From the NCBI GenBank assembly GCA_007258455.2, contig VDFB02296747.1, forward strand, positions 1 to 64,000: a stretch of 64,000 nt of DNA, written 5' to 3'. Positions 9,690-22,800 of the stretch are shown in pieces. Within the stretch, counting starts at the first letter, position 1; every line of letters begins with the position of its first letter. A model generated the notes under the pieces. It was given only the letters and a program-made list of their open reading frames with translations, was not told where the DNA came from and ran no database searches. Position numbers and translations under genes: made by a program. This DNA comes from Sequoia sempervirens. Taxonomy: Eukaryota > Streptophyta > Pinopsida > Cupressales > Cupressaceae.

Positions 9690-12409
9690 ACAACTGGTTA
9701 ATCATTAACTTGTCTTGCTTTGGGGAGGCATCCTACAAAGTCCATGAACTTGTACTACCATGACCTTCATGGTGCCAGTAATGGAAGATATAGCTTCAAC
9801 TTGCAATTTGTTGCCTTGCATGTGCAACACTATGCACACCCTTTGATGAACTTCATCACATTATTTCACATTTAGGCCAAATTCAATCTGCTAACTCCTA
9901 TAGGAATGTAAAGGTTGCCTATTTTGTAGAGCAATCCTTCCATGATGAAATAGTCAGCACCATCCTCTTGTGACTTCTCATAGGCACTCTTGCATAGTTT
10001 TTACTTCTCACCAAAGTTCTTACCTCCCTCATATCCTTCCATGTACGTTAAGTTTCCTCTTGAAGTCGTTTGTTTGCCGAAGCTTACTTTGTGTTTGGAG
10101 ATATAGCAAAGGTTAGTGATTTGTTTCCAATTTTTGATCACTTGGGCAAGCGAATACAATTCTCTATCATATGTAGGATACCCTGCAACAATTTTATAAA
10201 ATAACATAGATTGATAACATACCAGTCTTCTTTCTCACTTTATGTTGACATCCCCAGCTTATTCTAAAGCATCCACCTCTATTCCAAATGTCTTCCTCAA
10301 ATTTGGTGAGGCTAAGATGGGAGCATGATTAGTTTTGTTTTTTGAAAAGTGTCAAAATTTCATCATTGTTCTTTCCCCACACAAATGCTTTGCCACTTGA
10401 ATTCAAGGAATGCAATGGTGTGCTGCTATGAATTTGAAAGAAGCAGTGGGTTGTATCTTTTCCTACCAAAAAGTGTTTCCAGTTTTTGATCACTTGGATT
10501 AGTGAATACAATTCTCTATCATATGTACAATACCCTGGAATAATTTTATAAAATAATGTAGAGTGATAATATCAAATTCTTCTTTCTCACATTATGATGA
10601 CACTTGTGGTATATCCTGAAGCATCCACCTCTATTTCAAATGTCTTCTTCAAGTTTGGTGAAGCTAAGATGGGTGCATGACTGGCTTTGGTTTTGAGAGT
10701 GTTAAAATTTATTTGTTGTTCTTTGCCCCACACAAATTTTTGCCACTTGAATTAAGGAAAATAGTCCTTTTATGGATGAGAAGGAAGCAATGAATTTCCG
10801 CATTTGGTGTACGAAAGCTATTAAACTTCTCGCTTTTTGTATGTTAGTTGGACTAGGCCAAGATAATGTAGCAGAAGTTTTTCTTGGATAAATTTTCAAC
10901 TCATCTTCACCTACAACATAACCTTAGTAGACCAACATCTCTTTGGCAAACCACATTTCTTCAATTTCAATTTCAGTTGATATTCTTTCAAGGTTTGAAG
11001 TGCTTTCTTTACATGCTGTACATGCTCTACTTGTGTAGAATTAAAAACCAAGATATTATCGAGATATACTTGGGCAAAATAGTCAAGATATGAGCAAAAT
11101 ATGTCCACCATTACCCTATCTTAGGGGCTTAGGCTATATATAGGATGTCAAGGATGCTATCAAACTAAGTAAACAAGAATTATTATATGAATTCTTTCCC
11201 TCTCATTTTTCAGGAAAGTGCCATCACTTGAAGGTTGAGTACAAAATTGCCTTTGGCTGAGAAAATTAGAAACATTTTTTATGACAGGAACTGGCTTTAT
11301 TGTGTTAGTAGTTTAGAACTATAACTCAAGGGAACTGAAGTGTAGAGAGGCATGACCCATCTTGACTTGAAGAGCATGCCAGTGCATAGCCAATGACAAC
11401 GAAGGGCCTTGATCTCAACACCTCTCCCCTCCACCCAAGGAAAGTAGTGCATTAGAGTCTTGGGCAAACCAGAATGTAGCAATAGCCATTCATACAACCT
11501 TTGCTTACCCTTGAAAACTGTCTTCCAATTGTCCTCCTTGACTTTGACTTGGTGATAACTTGACTTTAAATCCAACATGGTAAAATATTTAGCATGTTGT
11601 AACTGATCAAGTAAATTATCAATCCTATGCAGACATTAAAGGATATCCATTTTGTATGGTAATCTTGTTGAGGACTCTAAATCACACATTCCCTATGTCA
11701 TGTCTTTCTTAGGAACTAAGACAATGGTTGAACCACATGGAGATGTCGTAGGCCTTGTTACCCCTTGCTCAATGAGCTCTTGAAGTTGGCTTTGTAACTT
11801 TATTGTTCTCCAAAACTGATCGTTTATTTTCTGCTCTTGCTTGTTGGAGCAGCATACTTTGAAAGTCACCACCTCTAGTATGTCTTCATCCTCATGATTC
11901 TTTGGTGAAAACAATGCTAATTTGTTGCATGTTTGATTTAGTCTCTTTGCTTGTGTGACTATGACATGATAAATCTTTTGCATAGTGATATAAGAATAAA
12001 TTACGTCAGGCTTACCATCCTTGATCAATTGGCATTGGTGTTCCCTTCTTGCATTGCTTGCTCTCCTATCTCATAGCTGCTCAAAACCACATTATATGTA
12101 TCTACAGGGACTACATCACATTCCACTTCATGATGATATTGCTTCCCAATGGAAAACTTCAATATGCATTGCTTTTCAACCTTGAGAGGCGTCTTTTCTT
12201 ATCGAGCCAATTGGGTATGGATCTGGATGGGATTTTGTCTCTAATATAAAGGCATTAACATTAGTTTCATAGATCAAATTTCTTTCAGAGCTAGTGTCAA
12301 AAGTGTATTTAACTGAGTATTCTACACTCAATCTCTGTTGCTGTCTCAAATAATTCCTCTTTTTTATCTTCTCTCTTTCATAGTTTGGTAGATAAAATTG
12401 TGTTTTCAA
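9690..12409 (-). pseudogene. gypsy E Pol relic (protease, RT, RNase H, integrase)
   Basis: The recognisable pieces in coding order are a protease tail with KSHPDPYPIG (about 12230) and a VECDVVPVDTYNVVL-like segment (about 12120). RT follows, with LIEQGVTRPTTSPCGSTIVL (about 11785-11727), then MLDLKSSYHQVKVKEDNWKT (about 11578-11519). The catalytic box has become YLDN (about 11066-11055), losing one of the two essential Asp residues. The RT end has WPSPTNIQKARSL (about 10860). The RNase H side has YPTYDRELYSLAQVIKNW (about 10180). The last trace is VQVHGLCRMPP (about 9750), at the position of the integrase SMDFVxGLP motif. Several frameshifts and stops separate them. Confidence 0.75.
10136..10840 (-). 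repeat. tandem duplication of about 352 bp in gypsy E
   Basis: GATCACTTGGGCAAGCGAATACAATTC at about 10136 recurs as GATCACTTGGATTAGTGAATACAATTC at about 10488. The parallel continues through the CTTCTTTCTCAC and GAAGCATCCACCTCTATT blocks. The unit spans the RT-RNase H junction, so the RELYSL..VIKNWK segment occurs twice. Confidence 0.75.
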
Positions 12410-13060
12410 AACAGCCTTGAATGCTGGAGGCTGTCCACAGTTGCAAAAGATTCTACTTAATTATCTTTCCATACAAGTGCATGACTTCTCATCTTGATCC
12501 TAGCATACACGAGTCTTTGTTAATCATCATATATATACACATCAAAAAACACATCGAGAGAATTGAGCCAATTATTCAAAGATTCTGCATCTATCTCATC
12601 TACTTAATTAATTATGTCTACCTTTGCTTTAAGCTTGAATGGTGTGAAAGCGTGGTTCTGCTTGGAGGATGTATTCTTGTTAGCTTTACCCTTTCCCTTA
12701 TCTACACTACTTCTGCCTTTATCTTTTCTTTCACTGCCTTTAAGATGTATAATTTATCACATCCATGCTTGGGGAACCTCCCTTGGAGGTAACCAAAATT
12801 TGCATAAAATCCATAAACTTAGCTTGAACTTAAAAAAGTTGAGCTTGAGAATCCATTATCTTATCGAGGCTGTCTTCCAAACTTAACATCCTATGGACCA
12901 TATCATTGATACTCCAATTTGACTTTTCTTCCATTACTGAGGGTCTCCAAACCTTAGAACTTGTTTCACATTAAAATTTCTTCAAATCATCTTTGCCTTT
13001 TGCTTCAGCTTGTTTGAGACTGTCAAACACATTTTTTCCCATCGAAGAAAAGAACCTTTC

Positions 13061-15763
13061 TGATATCAAATATAGTCCATAAACTAGTCTATATTGAGTT
13101 AATACAATTTTACCGTTGTTTAGCATTCGATTGTGTAGTAGATTGCAATATAACTATAGCACTTGGAGTGCAAAAATGGATGAAATCATTTACCACAAGA
13201 GATGTCACTATATATATCCTGGAAATCCCAGTGTGGGGAAAACCAGCTTGAAAATATGCCCTTTGTGACTTCCTTGAGCTCAATTGTGCAAGTACAATGG
13301 GGATTTGGTTCATGATGGGGCAAGAACAAGATGAAATCGCTTTGGTGACCACTTTTTATCCCATTTACTTTACCCTGCTGTCCATCTCTTTGTCTCAGGA
13401 ACACATGAAAGATTCCGAAAAAGTGAGACACCAAGCCTTATTTGAAGACAAATGTAGTGTAGTAGTTGAAAGCCAACCATGTGACCTTTCATCTTCAGTT
13501 GTAAACATTGTATAAGTTGAATGTATATTGTGTTCTTTCCTTGTTGACTCTCAACCATGGAAAGCCAATCATGATGTGACATATACTTTGCTGGTATTTT
13601 TTGAGCTGATTTGTAGGCACTACTCTCTAGTGCAGCGTTGCTACAACTGATTGTCTCATATAGCTAGTCTATGCCATTTAATTTTGGAGTATCATATTTC
13701 AAGACAGTTGGTAATTAGTTTTATTAGAAAACCTTTGAGCAGTAGGCATAATGAGATACTTTTGACAATGCATGTCATCACCTCATGATTCTGAGTATAA
13801 AGTTAAATGCTAATATTGCATTTTTTTGAACTATTTTAGTCCATTACTGTTGAATGTTTGAGATCTATGGATTTGAGGAGTTTTCTATTTTATTCCTAGT
13901 GAATGCTAATCTAACTTTTTGACCGAGTAAAGAGATTATTGCCAACAAGTTCATTTTACTTTCACTTGGGAGGTTGTGCTCTGTAATGAGGTTGTGCTCT
14001 GTAATGTAGGTTTTTACAATTGCTTTTGTAAGGAAAGCCACAGAACGTGGGGAATACTCAAAATCTCAATGTGTGAGGTAGATTCTGATTGAGCAAAGAG
14101 AATTTAAGAGGTTTACAATCTTTTGCCATTCACTGATTAGATCACTTTGCACAAAAATCAATTAAGTGCCTCTGCATGGAACAAGAGTTATAGCTCCAAG
14201 GTGGAGCTCTAGGCTACAAGGAAAGTCTATAAAAAGGATTTGGAGCTTTTACAATTGCAGGTGCCTGGTTTGAAAATGTATATCCAAAAGAAGAAACTTT
14301 TTAATACACAGCCATATATTGTGCAGCTCAAGTAATCAAGATGTCACTACCTGTATCCCAAACTGCTCATGATAGTGTATTTTATTTCTGATTTTCATGC
14401 ATCTAATGCCATTGCTTTGTAATACATTAGTTACCAATGTAGCAAGCAAGTTTGGATGTCCAATCAACCCCCTAGTTCCATTGAATCTCAGGGAATGTCA
14501 GGTCAGAAATACACTCAAGAAATGGCTAGGATGTATTTATCCTTGATAAAAGCCATTGATAACATAGAGGGAAGTGTCTAGTATTTAGGCAAGCACATAG
14601 GAAAGCATGGTATTCAACCTCAGTGGTTTGAGGGTTATTTTGTTCACTTTGTTAAATTGTATGTAGATGCAGGACTAATTTACAGTCCACTTGGTGTAAT
14701 ATAATTAGTCTCATCAATATCAGATTGAAACAACTGGGAACCTAATCATGTATGATCCACTTGAGAAAATGGTGGCAGAAATTTGGAAATAATACTGGAA
14801 GATGTGGACCTTACACCATCTCTTAAGAAGCAGGCAACTACAAGCTGAGAGCTCTTAACACAGCCAAGCCCTACAAGCTCAATTCCTGACACACAACCCC
14901 CAATTGAGCTAAATAAGTTCTTGCATGGAAGGAGGAGGTACTTCACCTCAGCCTCTTAAGGGGGTTCATGGAAGTCCTTTTTAAAACAGAGTTTTTGTAG
15001 GTGAGATCATTACAGGAGACCAGGAACAAAAGTTAGGACAATTCAACCAAAATTGTGATTTTTGAGAGAATAAGCTTGTCTATGATGAGCACAATAAACC
15101 TCACTAAAGTGAATATTTGATGTTCTTTTTTGTGTTACATATTTGTACATTTGTAGGATGGTAGGTTAGTCTATAGTTGCTTTGGTTGTAGTTTGCTTAG
15201 TGGTTGTTTTCTTGGGTAATTAGGTGTCTTGGCTTTGGTAATCGATTTTAGGAGAAAATGAATGAAAAATCAGTGGATACAGAAATATGCCAGTTCAAAA
15301 CACAGGGACTAACCATGGTGCATATACTCTTCTTACTTTAATTCAACTTCTATTTTTAAAAAGTCATACAGATCTTTTGGTGATCAGAATTAAGAATGTT
15401 GCCACCATTTTCAAGTCTACTATTTGTACTTGTTACTTCTGTAAATTGATAAAAATACAATATTTTGAAATGTATTCCTATTCAGATAGAACGGCATCTA
15501 AAACCAGGTGCCACATGATCAATCACAAAGCTGTGTGATTTATTGTGATCATTTTGTAAATTGAAATGATTTTATCTTCCTAGCCTTGTTCTGGTTCTAT
15601 GTATTTGGTAGATTAACTCTAATATGGATACTGCAAATCGTTATATATTCTTGCATGAATGCCAGCTACTGATCTCATTTAAGATTTGAAATTTTTGATT
15701 TAAAATAGAACTGCATATGGTTTTCTTTGGTTCTGTACTAAATTACATTGAAATATTTTTCAG
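13061..15763. other. non-coding stretch before TAF1 exon A
   Basis: This is probably the end of a TAF1 intron. It is AT-rich with no recognisable gene. The only coding-like item is the short relic at 14456-14704, followed by possible coding-like fragments up to about 15130. A direct repeat of GAGGTTGTGCTCTGTAATG lies at about 13971-14007. The stretch ends in a good acceptor (AATATTTTTCAG, ending 15763). Confidence 0.5.
14456..14704 (+). pseudogene. unrecognised 83-codon ORF with one TAG
   Basis: From ATG 14456 to TAA 14702-14704 the frame is open except for one TAG at 14579-14581. The product begins MSNQPPSSIESQGMSGQKYT. Later it contains KHIGKHGIQPQWFEGYFVHF. The composition is protein-like (balanced residues, amphipathic segments), and the single TAG occurs where Gln would fit. 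I do not recognise the family. It may be a decayed transposable-element protein or chance, so confidence is low. Confidence 0.3.
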
Positions 15764-16886
15764 ATCAGGTTTGTGCATTGGAAACTGCTGATGTTTTGGA
15801 AGAAGACGAAGAATTGTATTTGAAGGGTCATTATTCAATATATAATGGTTGGAAATCTGTCAACCTGATTCAACAAGGATATCAAGAGAAATTAGATGAT
15901 TCATTGGAAGATATTAGTCATGGCAATATGCAAGGTGTCTGCAATTCCCCTTGGGATGAGGTTGATTGGCAGGGGACAAAGCATTCTTGTGTCTGGGCCC
16001 AACCAATGAAAGACAATGGGACTGCAGATTTTCTTGGTGACCACATAGAGCCTCTTTTATCACCTAATTTCTATTCCCTTGATCAACAAGAGTGGGAAGC
16101 TGGTATTCTATGGGACATCCCTTCTTCTCTTAAAAGCTCTAGACTGGTTGAAGCAGATGAAGCTCTTATGGAACGACATGATGAAGAGGACATGGAGATT
16201 AGCATAGAGAAAGGTAAAAATGAATCTGAATGTTTAGAGAGACAGGTGCAAACTGCTATTGAGAGAAGCCATTCAAACTACTTGCTTGGTTACCCAATTA
16301 ATGTGGAGTCATTTGATCAGAAATCATCTGTAGAAGATAAAAAGTCACCAACATCAAGAAGGGTTTGGCATCCCCAAATGCTTAGATTGGAGTTGCTTTC
16401 AAAGATGGATAAAGAACGGGTTCTCATGGCTGAGGAACCGAAAGCTGGGGAAGCAGCATTTGGAGATATAATTAAGAAATTGAAAAAGCTTTCGTTGCAA
16501 AACAGTGATTTGTTGGATGGTTCTTGGGTGGATAGGATTGTTTGGGAAAGTGGTGAAGATGCTCCAATAGCAAAATTGATTTTCAATCTTCAAGATGACC
16601 AAATGTTGTTTGAGATAGTGGATGCTAAAGAAGGTAGACATCTACGGGCTCATGCAGCAGCTATGTTAATTTCTCCCTCATCTAAAACAGGAGAAACAGG
16701 AGAGCTTGGCAATCAAGCTGCTTCCATTGCTAGATTCAATATCTCCAATGACAAGTATTATTCAATTCGGAAAACCTCTCAGCAACAACAGAAATCTCAT
16801 ACAAAGAAGCGGGCATTTCATGGAATCAAAATCATACATTCTCTGCCAGCCATGAGATTGCAGACAATGAAGCCAAAACGGAGCAA
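15764..16886 (+). CDS. TAF1: TAF1 exon A
   Basis: The acceptor is TTTTTCAG (ending 15763) and the donor GTAAGA begins at 16887. The exon opens with two bases (AT) of a split codon, then QVCALETADVLEEDEELYLK, and ends with AA of an Asn codon completed by exon B. It is a long acidic exon. Family landmarks are LDQQEWEAGILWD (about 16080-16118), RRVWHPQMLRLELLSKMDKE (about 16360-16419), DLLDGSWVDRIVWE (about 16510-16551) and RFNISNDKYYS (about 16732-16764), followed by a basic tail. The ATG at 15748 lies inside the intron and is not the gene's start. Confidence 0.93.
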
Positions 16887-19800
16887 GTAAGAGCAGTTTG
16901 TAGTTGATTTACCTTTCTTGTAGAAATGGTGATTTAGGATTGCTCTGGGCATAATCTACAAGGTTTAATACTTATCTATTGAGGTGTTATTTTTCCATGT
17001 TTTAACTAACCCTATGGCACCTGATTTCAACAAAAATAAATGTACTTATGGTCTTAAGGAGAGTTGTCTTAGTTATGCCTAATAAATGATTTGGGTTTAA
17101 AATTATACAAATCCAGAGTTCAAGATTGTTTTCATTCCATAATTGCATACATTAAATGCAGCATTGAGGCAACATAAAACCATAGTTAACAAGTGTTAAA
17201 CTGAAGAATGGCAATTTTTATGTTTACATTCATGGCATAACTGCCTTAATGAAAATGGCTCTCTTTCTTTAGCAGTAAAAAGAGTAGAATTTCTTTCTAA
17301 TTTTTTAATGTTTTTTTTGCTGTCCAATTTATCTCTTCCATCTGCATTGTCATCCTTGTCAAACTTGTAAGACATTTTTAGTTGCATCAGCCTGTGATTG
17401 AGAAAATGCAGATACTTTCCTTGTCCTATAGCTTGGAAATACATTCTTCAACAGCCTTCAATATAGCACACTCCATTGAAATTTTTAATGGGGCCCATAC
17501 AGTTATCTATCATATTGTTTGCTAAGATTGAATGTTCTTTATTGTATGCTTAATCTCAAATTATTCCCCAAGGTCATTTACATCTGTATCATTGACTCAA
17601 TCTTCTGGCTTCAGTTTGTTGACTATCCAAAGATTGGCTTCATCATTATTGGGATAGTAGGGAATAAACCTTTTGGAGGTGTTTTAATACCCTGAGGTTG
17701 TTACTACAGTCTGTGCTGAAAAGTTCCTGGAAATTATATTAATCAACAAATGTGTAGTAGAAACTTGCAGAAAATGCATCATATTAACTTTAGCTGTAAT
17801 CATATTAAGTTATATTATTGTTACTGTCTTAATAGCATGATCTCAAATTTTCCTGGCTTTGGGTATATCCCTCGTTAGCCAGACAATTAGCATCTCAATG
17901 AAATTCTTTGAGTAGTTTTAAATGAAATGTGGTAGAAGCAATATTGAATATATTTTATTTTAGATACAGACTTTTTTATTAAATATTCAATGTTGTAATT
18001 CCCCCTCAGCAATTGGAGGGAAGGTTGAGTTTTTATGCAATCTTCCTTTTATCCTTTCTCAACAATTTAATACCCTTGAAGCTTGAAAACTGCATGGTAT
18101 ACCACTGAGTTTTCCCTTTGTTCCTAACGAGGTCTTACCTTCCTACAGTCCCAATCACAATTACATTATTTGTAATTGGCATTTAGTATGTGAGTATGGT
18201 ATTTCCTAAAAGGCATGTTTTTAGTTAGAATCATTTCACTTCATTCTGATTATTTTGTTTTCCCTTTTTACAGTTTGTGTTCGTTATCTTTATGGAGATT
18301 GTTGATTGACAAATGATACCTAGGGTTTGAAGGTGTTCCTCAATAAAAGAATTAGCTGGCAAACATGGAATTAGAAAGCTTTGCTAGTTGGTTGTATGCA
18401 GAAGAAATGTTACAGCCACATACAAATTTTATTTTGATGATTGTGCTTGGTATACTGACCTTCAACTATGATTATTGCTTTAGTTTGTGCATTCATCTCA
18501 ATAACTGCTGATATTTCTCTTTTAAATTTTTTTTTTCAAGTCTTCCATAATAACAGTCAGCAGAGGTATTCTTTCTTGAATTTCTTTTTGCATACTATGT
18601 TGTACATGCAACAATGGTTTATTTTGCTTCTACCGATAGTCTAATTTACATTATCTCTTGAAATCAAATTGTCAAATTGACCAATTGTTGTTATCACTTG
18701 ACATCATGAAATTCTTGGATTACTGAAGACTTTCTTTAACACTTTTTTGCAGTAAGGACTTGGCTAATTTTCATCGACCAAAGGCTTTGTGGTATCCACA
18801 CCATAATGAAGTTGCTGCTAAAGAGCAGGGGAACCTTTTTGCACAAGGACCTATGAAAATTATTGTAATGAGCATTGGAGGGAAAGCAAGTAAGCTTCAT
18901 GTGGATGCAGCAGAGACACTGGAGTCTGTGAAAGGAAAAGCTGCTAAAAAATTAGGTCTATATTTTCTCAGTTCATCTCTTTTATTACCGTAGTTTGTTT
19001 ATGCTTTTTATATGTTAGGTGGATCTATTCTGCTTTACCCTTTGCAATTGAATTTTTGTTTATGCTGGTAATACAAAGCTGTTTTACCAGTAATGCAAAA
19101 GCTGTTTTTTAATAATCTTATTCTTATTGCTAGAATATGATGTTATGTATCTCTGGAACAAATCATATTAATTATAATATGAGATTGACCTTTCATCTGT
19201 TGTTTCATCTGCACATATTGCAACTGTTGACAGATTTTAAACCTTCAGAAAAGATCAAGTTTGTATATTCTGGGAGGGAACTACAGGAAGGAATGTCTCT
19301 TTCCCAGCAGGATGTGAGACCAAATTCAATTCTTCATCTTGTGCGTACAAAAATTCATCCATGGCCAAAGGCACAGAGGTTGCCTAGTGAAAACAAGCCT
19401 CTACGTCCACCTGGTGCATTCAAGAAAAAGTCAGAGCTTTCAGTGAAAGATGGACATATTTTTCTTATGGAGTATGTTTTCATTGTTCTTTCCCCCATAG
19501 TCACCAGCTGTTTCTATTTTTAGAATGTTCAAGCCACAGATAGGGTAAGAACATAAATTGTTTATTGAAGGTCTTTATCATAATTATTTTTCTTTAATAA
19601 ACTAACTTCAATAAAAGGTGTAAGACTGAGAGCAAATTGTTGGGAGTTTTAATTCTGGGTTTCTGGACTTGCTTTTATGTTGCTTTCCCTTTTTGAACAT
19701 TCAACATCACTGCCTTACATGCCTTTATGAAGTTACTAAGTAGATACTTTATACAGCATTCAAATCATGGATAGGGTAAGAAGATAAATTGTTTATTGAA

Positions 19801-22800
19801 GGTCTTTATTATGTATTTATTGTTTGCAAAACATCAATTGTAGTAAAATGTATAATATTGAAGGTAAGTTGTTCGCAGTTCTAATTCTGGGGTTTTTGGA
19901 CTTTATTTTATATTGTTTTCCCTCTCTTACATTGACTATCACTGCCGTATGCCTTTATGAACCTCCTAAACTAGCTGATCATAAGCGAAGTTATCATGCA
20001 CCTTCCTTGGATGGAATTTGAAATGCATGGTGCACAACTATGAAGAACGTAGTATTGATAGGAGTACAACACAAATGACCATACCCTTACATCTCTATGC
20101 TGCAAGTTTAATGATAGTCTTGAGAAAATGAATGATTAATTTGTGGCAGATTTGTGAAGACATTATGGCAGATTTATGAAGATTAATTTGTGGCAGATTT
20201 GTGAAGACATAATGGCAGATTTATGAAGACATTATTTCAGATTTAGTGAAGATATTATTGGAGATTTTTGTGAAGAAAATATTGCAGATTTGGGAAGACT
20301 ACATTGCATATTTATTGGCAGATCTCTGTGAAGGTGGTGAGGCAGTTGCAAATTAAATTATCATATTATTCTTGTGGAGGTTGGAGCCTCCTACTTGTGG
20401 AGATCGTGAGATTGGAGCCTCTTGTTGAAGAGATTGAAGTCTCTTGCTGAGTTTGTGCTCAGTGGTGGGGATTGGAATCTCTGGTGGATTGGTGCCTATG
20501 AATTTTGTAAGAAGATTTATGCTAGCAAGATTTTGCCCTGGTTTTCTCCCGTAAAGCTTTCCACGTAAAATTGTGTGTCTCTTGTGTATGCTCTTAATTG
20601 CTACATCTTGCATGAATGATATTGCTATGGATGATTAGGGTTCAAAATAATTTTGGCTATGCCTGATTATGAAAGGAGTAAAGTTTTAATCTATACTGAT
20701 TCACCCCCTTCTCAGTATAAGTGTGTGTTTCATCAAGGTGATCATTATTATTAGTCAGCCCAAGGATATATTCAATTGAGCTATCTGTTACAAGAAAATA
20801 CGACGAATGGAATAATCATTAGATGGACAAAATATTGACTTAGATTTCATTTGAGATATTGTCATGGACAATTGAAGACTGGACCATCTCGAAATGGTCT
20901 ACCATTATCTAGAAAGCGCTTCATTAAATGCTGGCCCTTGTTTTAGCATAGTTTTTATGTAATTAACCGTGTTATGATTGATCAATCCTATTGATTTTTA
21001 TTATTTGGTAATGGTATAGAATCCTGTACAAACTCTTAAGTTCATACCAATGGCCTACGACTTACTGGTTTTCTGCTTTTGAATGGAATATTTTATCATA
21101 TTGGTTTGCATCTGCGCTAGTTGGTTTAGCTTTTTGTAGAGACAATCTTCTACAAGATTTTGTAGTAGAGATATTTTTTTACAGATATTTTGTGTTATGA
21201 ACTGCAAAGCACTGTTCAGAAGTGGCTTGGTCAGTGACAACCTACTTATTTGTGAATACCTGTGTTTTATGCTTTGAAGATCTGATTTACTTTTGTGACA
21301 ATGTGTGATGTCTGACCTTTGATCTTTCTTTGTAAAATAATCAATGTTTTCTTATTTGTGGATTGTGATTGTTCTGAATATTATTGGTTATTTTAGATGA
21401 ATATTGGCAGTAGTGACTCACTAATTAATTTATATTCAATGCAGGTACTGTGAAGAAAGACCTCTTTTATTAGGAAATGCTGGCATGGGTACTCGATTAT
21501 CTACATACTACCAGAAGCTAACATCTTCGGACCAAAATGCAGCTATGTTGCGAAATGGATCAAATTGTTCAGGCACAATTATTCAGTTAGAGCCAACAGA
21601 TAAATCTCCTTTTTTGGGAGATATTAAACCTGGCTGCAGTCAGTCCTGTCTTGAAACAAATATGTACCGTGCTCCAGTATTTCCTCACAAGGTTGCATCA
21701 ACTGACTTTCTCTTAGTCCGTTCAGCTAAAGGGAAAATTTCCTTAAGACGAATTGACCATCTACATGTTGTAGGGCAGCAGGTTGGCAACTATTTCTTTT
21801 GCTATATTTTCTTTTTGTGTATGGCATCTGTTTGTAATGCAGTCCAAATTTGTGAACCCAGTGAAGGGCAATGAACCAAGCAGCTCCCTACAAAAATTGA
21901 ATCACAATTGCAAGATAATGATAACTGAAAATTCAGAAATTCAGGATGACAGTACAGCAATTTCTTACATCAGCATTCTAGTACCAACTATCCTGTCCAG
22001 CTGCTCAGCCAGATACATTTAACTTGCAATAATTAGTAATTCAAGAATGACATTCTGGATTTTGAAGGCTTCCTACAGGTTACAGCCCAGTCATTTTTGC
22101 ATTCTAACTCAGTACTATATCATGTTCTGTAGCATTGCTTTCTGTTCAGTTTGCCTCGAGCTTCACTACCAACTTCAACCAACCTCCAGTGATCCAACTT
22201 AGACCTGCCACCCTTCCTCAATTACTCTTTTCCTTTTGCAGGTCTATATATATATATATATATATGGTGAAGTTAAATAATGGCTAAACTATGCATGGAG
22301 ATTGAGTGTAGTATTTATTATTTGTCTACATTAGATGTAAAATATGCTTATAATAAGGAGAAATGATTCTTTATTCCCAACCTTCCTCAGCCATTTGAAA
22401 CTTCTAAAATTTGGAGTTCACATGTTGATGCTTGTCCCAAGACAACTTGATTTTTAATCTCAGCCATTGTATACTTTACTTCAACTAGATATTGTAAGAT
22501 GATTCCCGAAGATTTAATTTGGAGTGGTTTTCCATAAATAATTTGAAGCAGCAAGACTTTCCCTATTATTACTATCCAGAAAAATTCACTTTCACCATAT
22601 ATGGTAGCTGTACCTTTATCTGTAGGTCACATGTAGACTCTGTATGTTTTACTTTGCTAAATGCTCTTAAGACAACAATAAAAGAGTAAATGATCTTAAA
22701 ACAACAGTTGTTCAGTGAACAATATTCGTTTGCCTTGCCCAATAAAAGTTCACCTACTCTTCCAGATTGAATTTTCTTAAGTTTGGGAAAGGCCAACATT

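Larger units (their letters stand above)
9560..13060 (-). mobile_element. gypsy E: badly decayed Ty3/gypsy element
   Basis: Read leftwards there are traces of a Gag/zinc-knuckle region (about 13000-12420), protease tail (12410-12050), RT (12028-10700), RNase H (10830-10001) and integrase (about 10000-9690). Every domain needs frame changes and contains stops. No LTR boundary can be fixed. A degenerate primer-site-like string (TTTGATATCAGAAAGG on the minus strand, about 13040-13060) may mark the 5' side. Confidence 0.75.

Noticed and set aside
12421..12886. Membrane-protein-like open frames on the + strand
   Set aside because: They are the antisense of the gypsy E Gag region. The hydrophobic look comes from T-rich antisense sequence.
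15748..15763. ATG at 15748 as the start of a 380-aa protein
   Set aside because: It lies in the intron before exon A. A good acceptor ends at 15763, and the family shows coding sequence continuing upstream in another exon.
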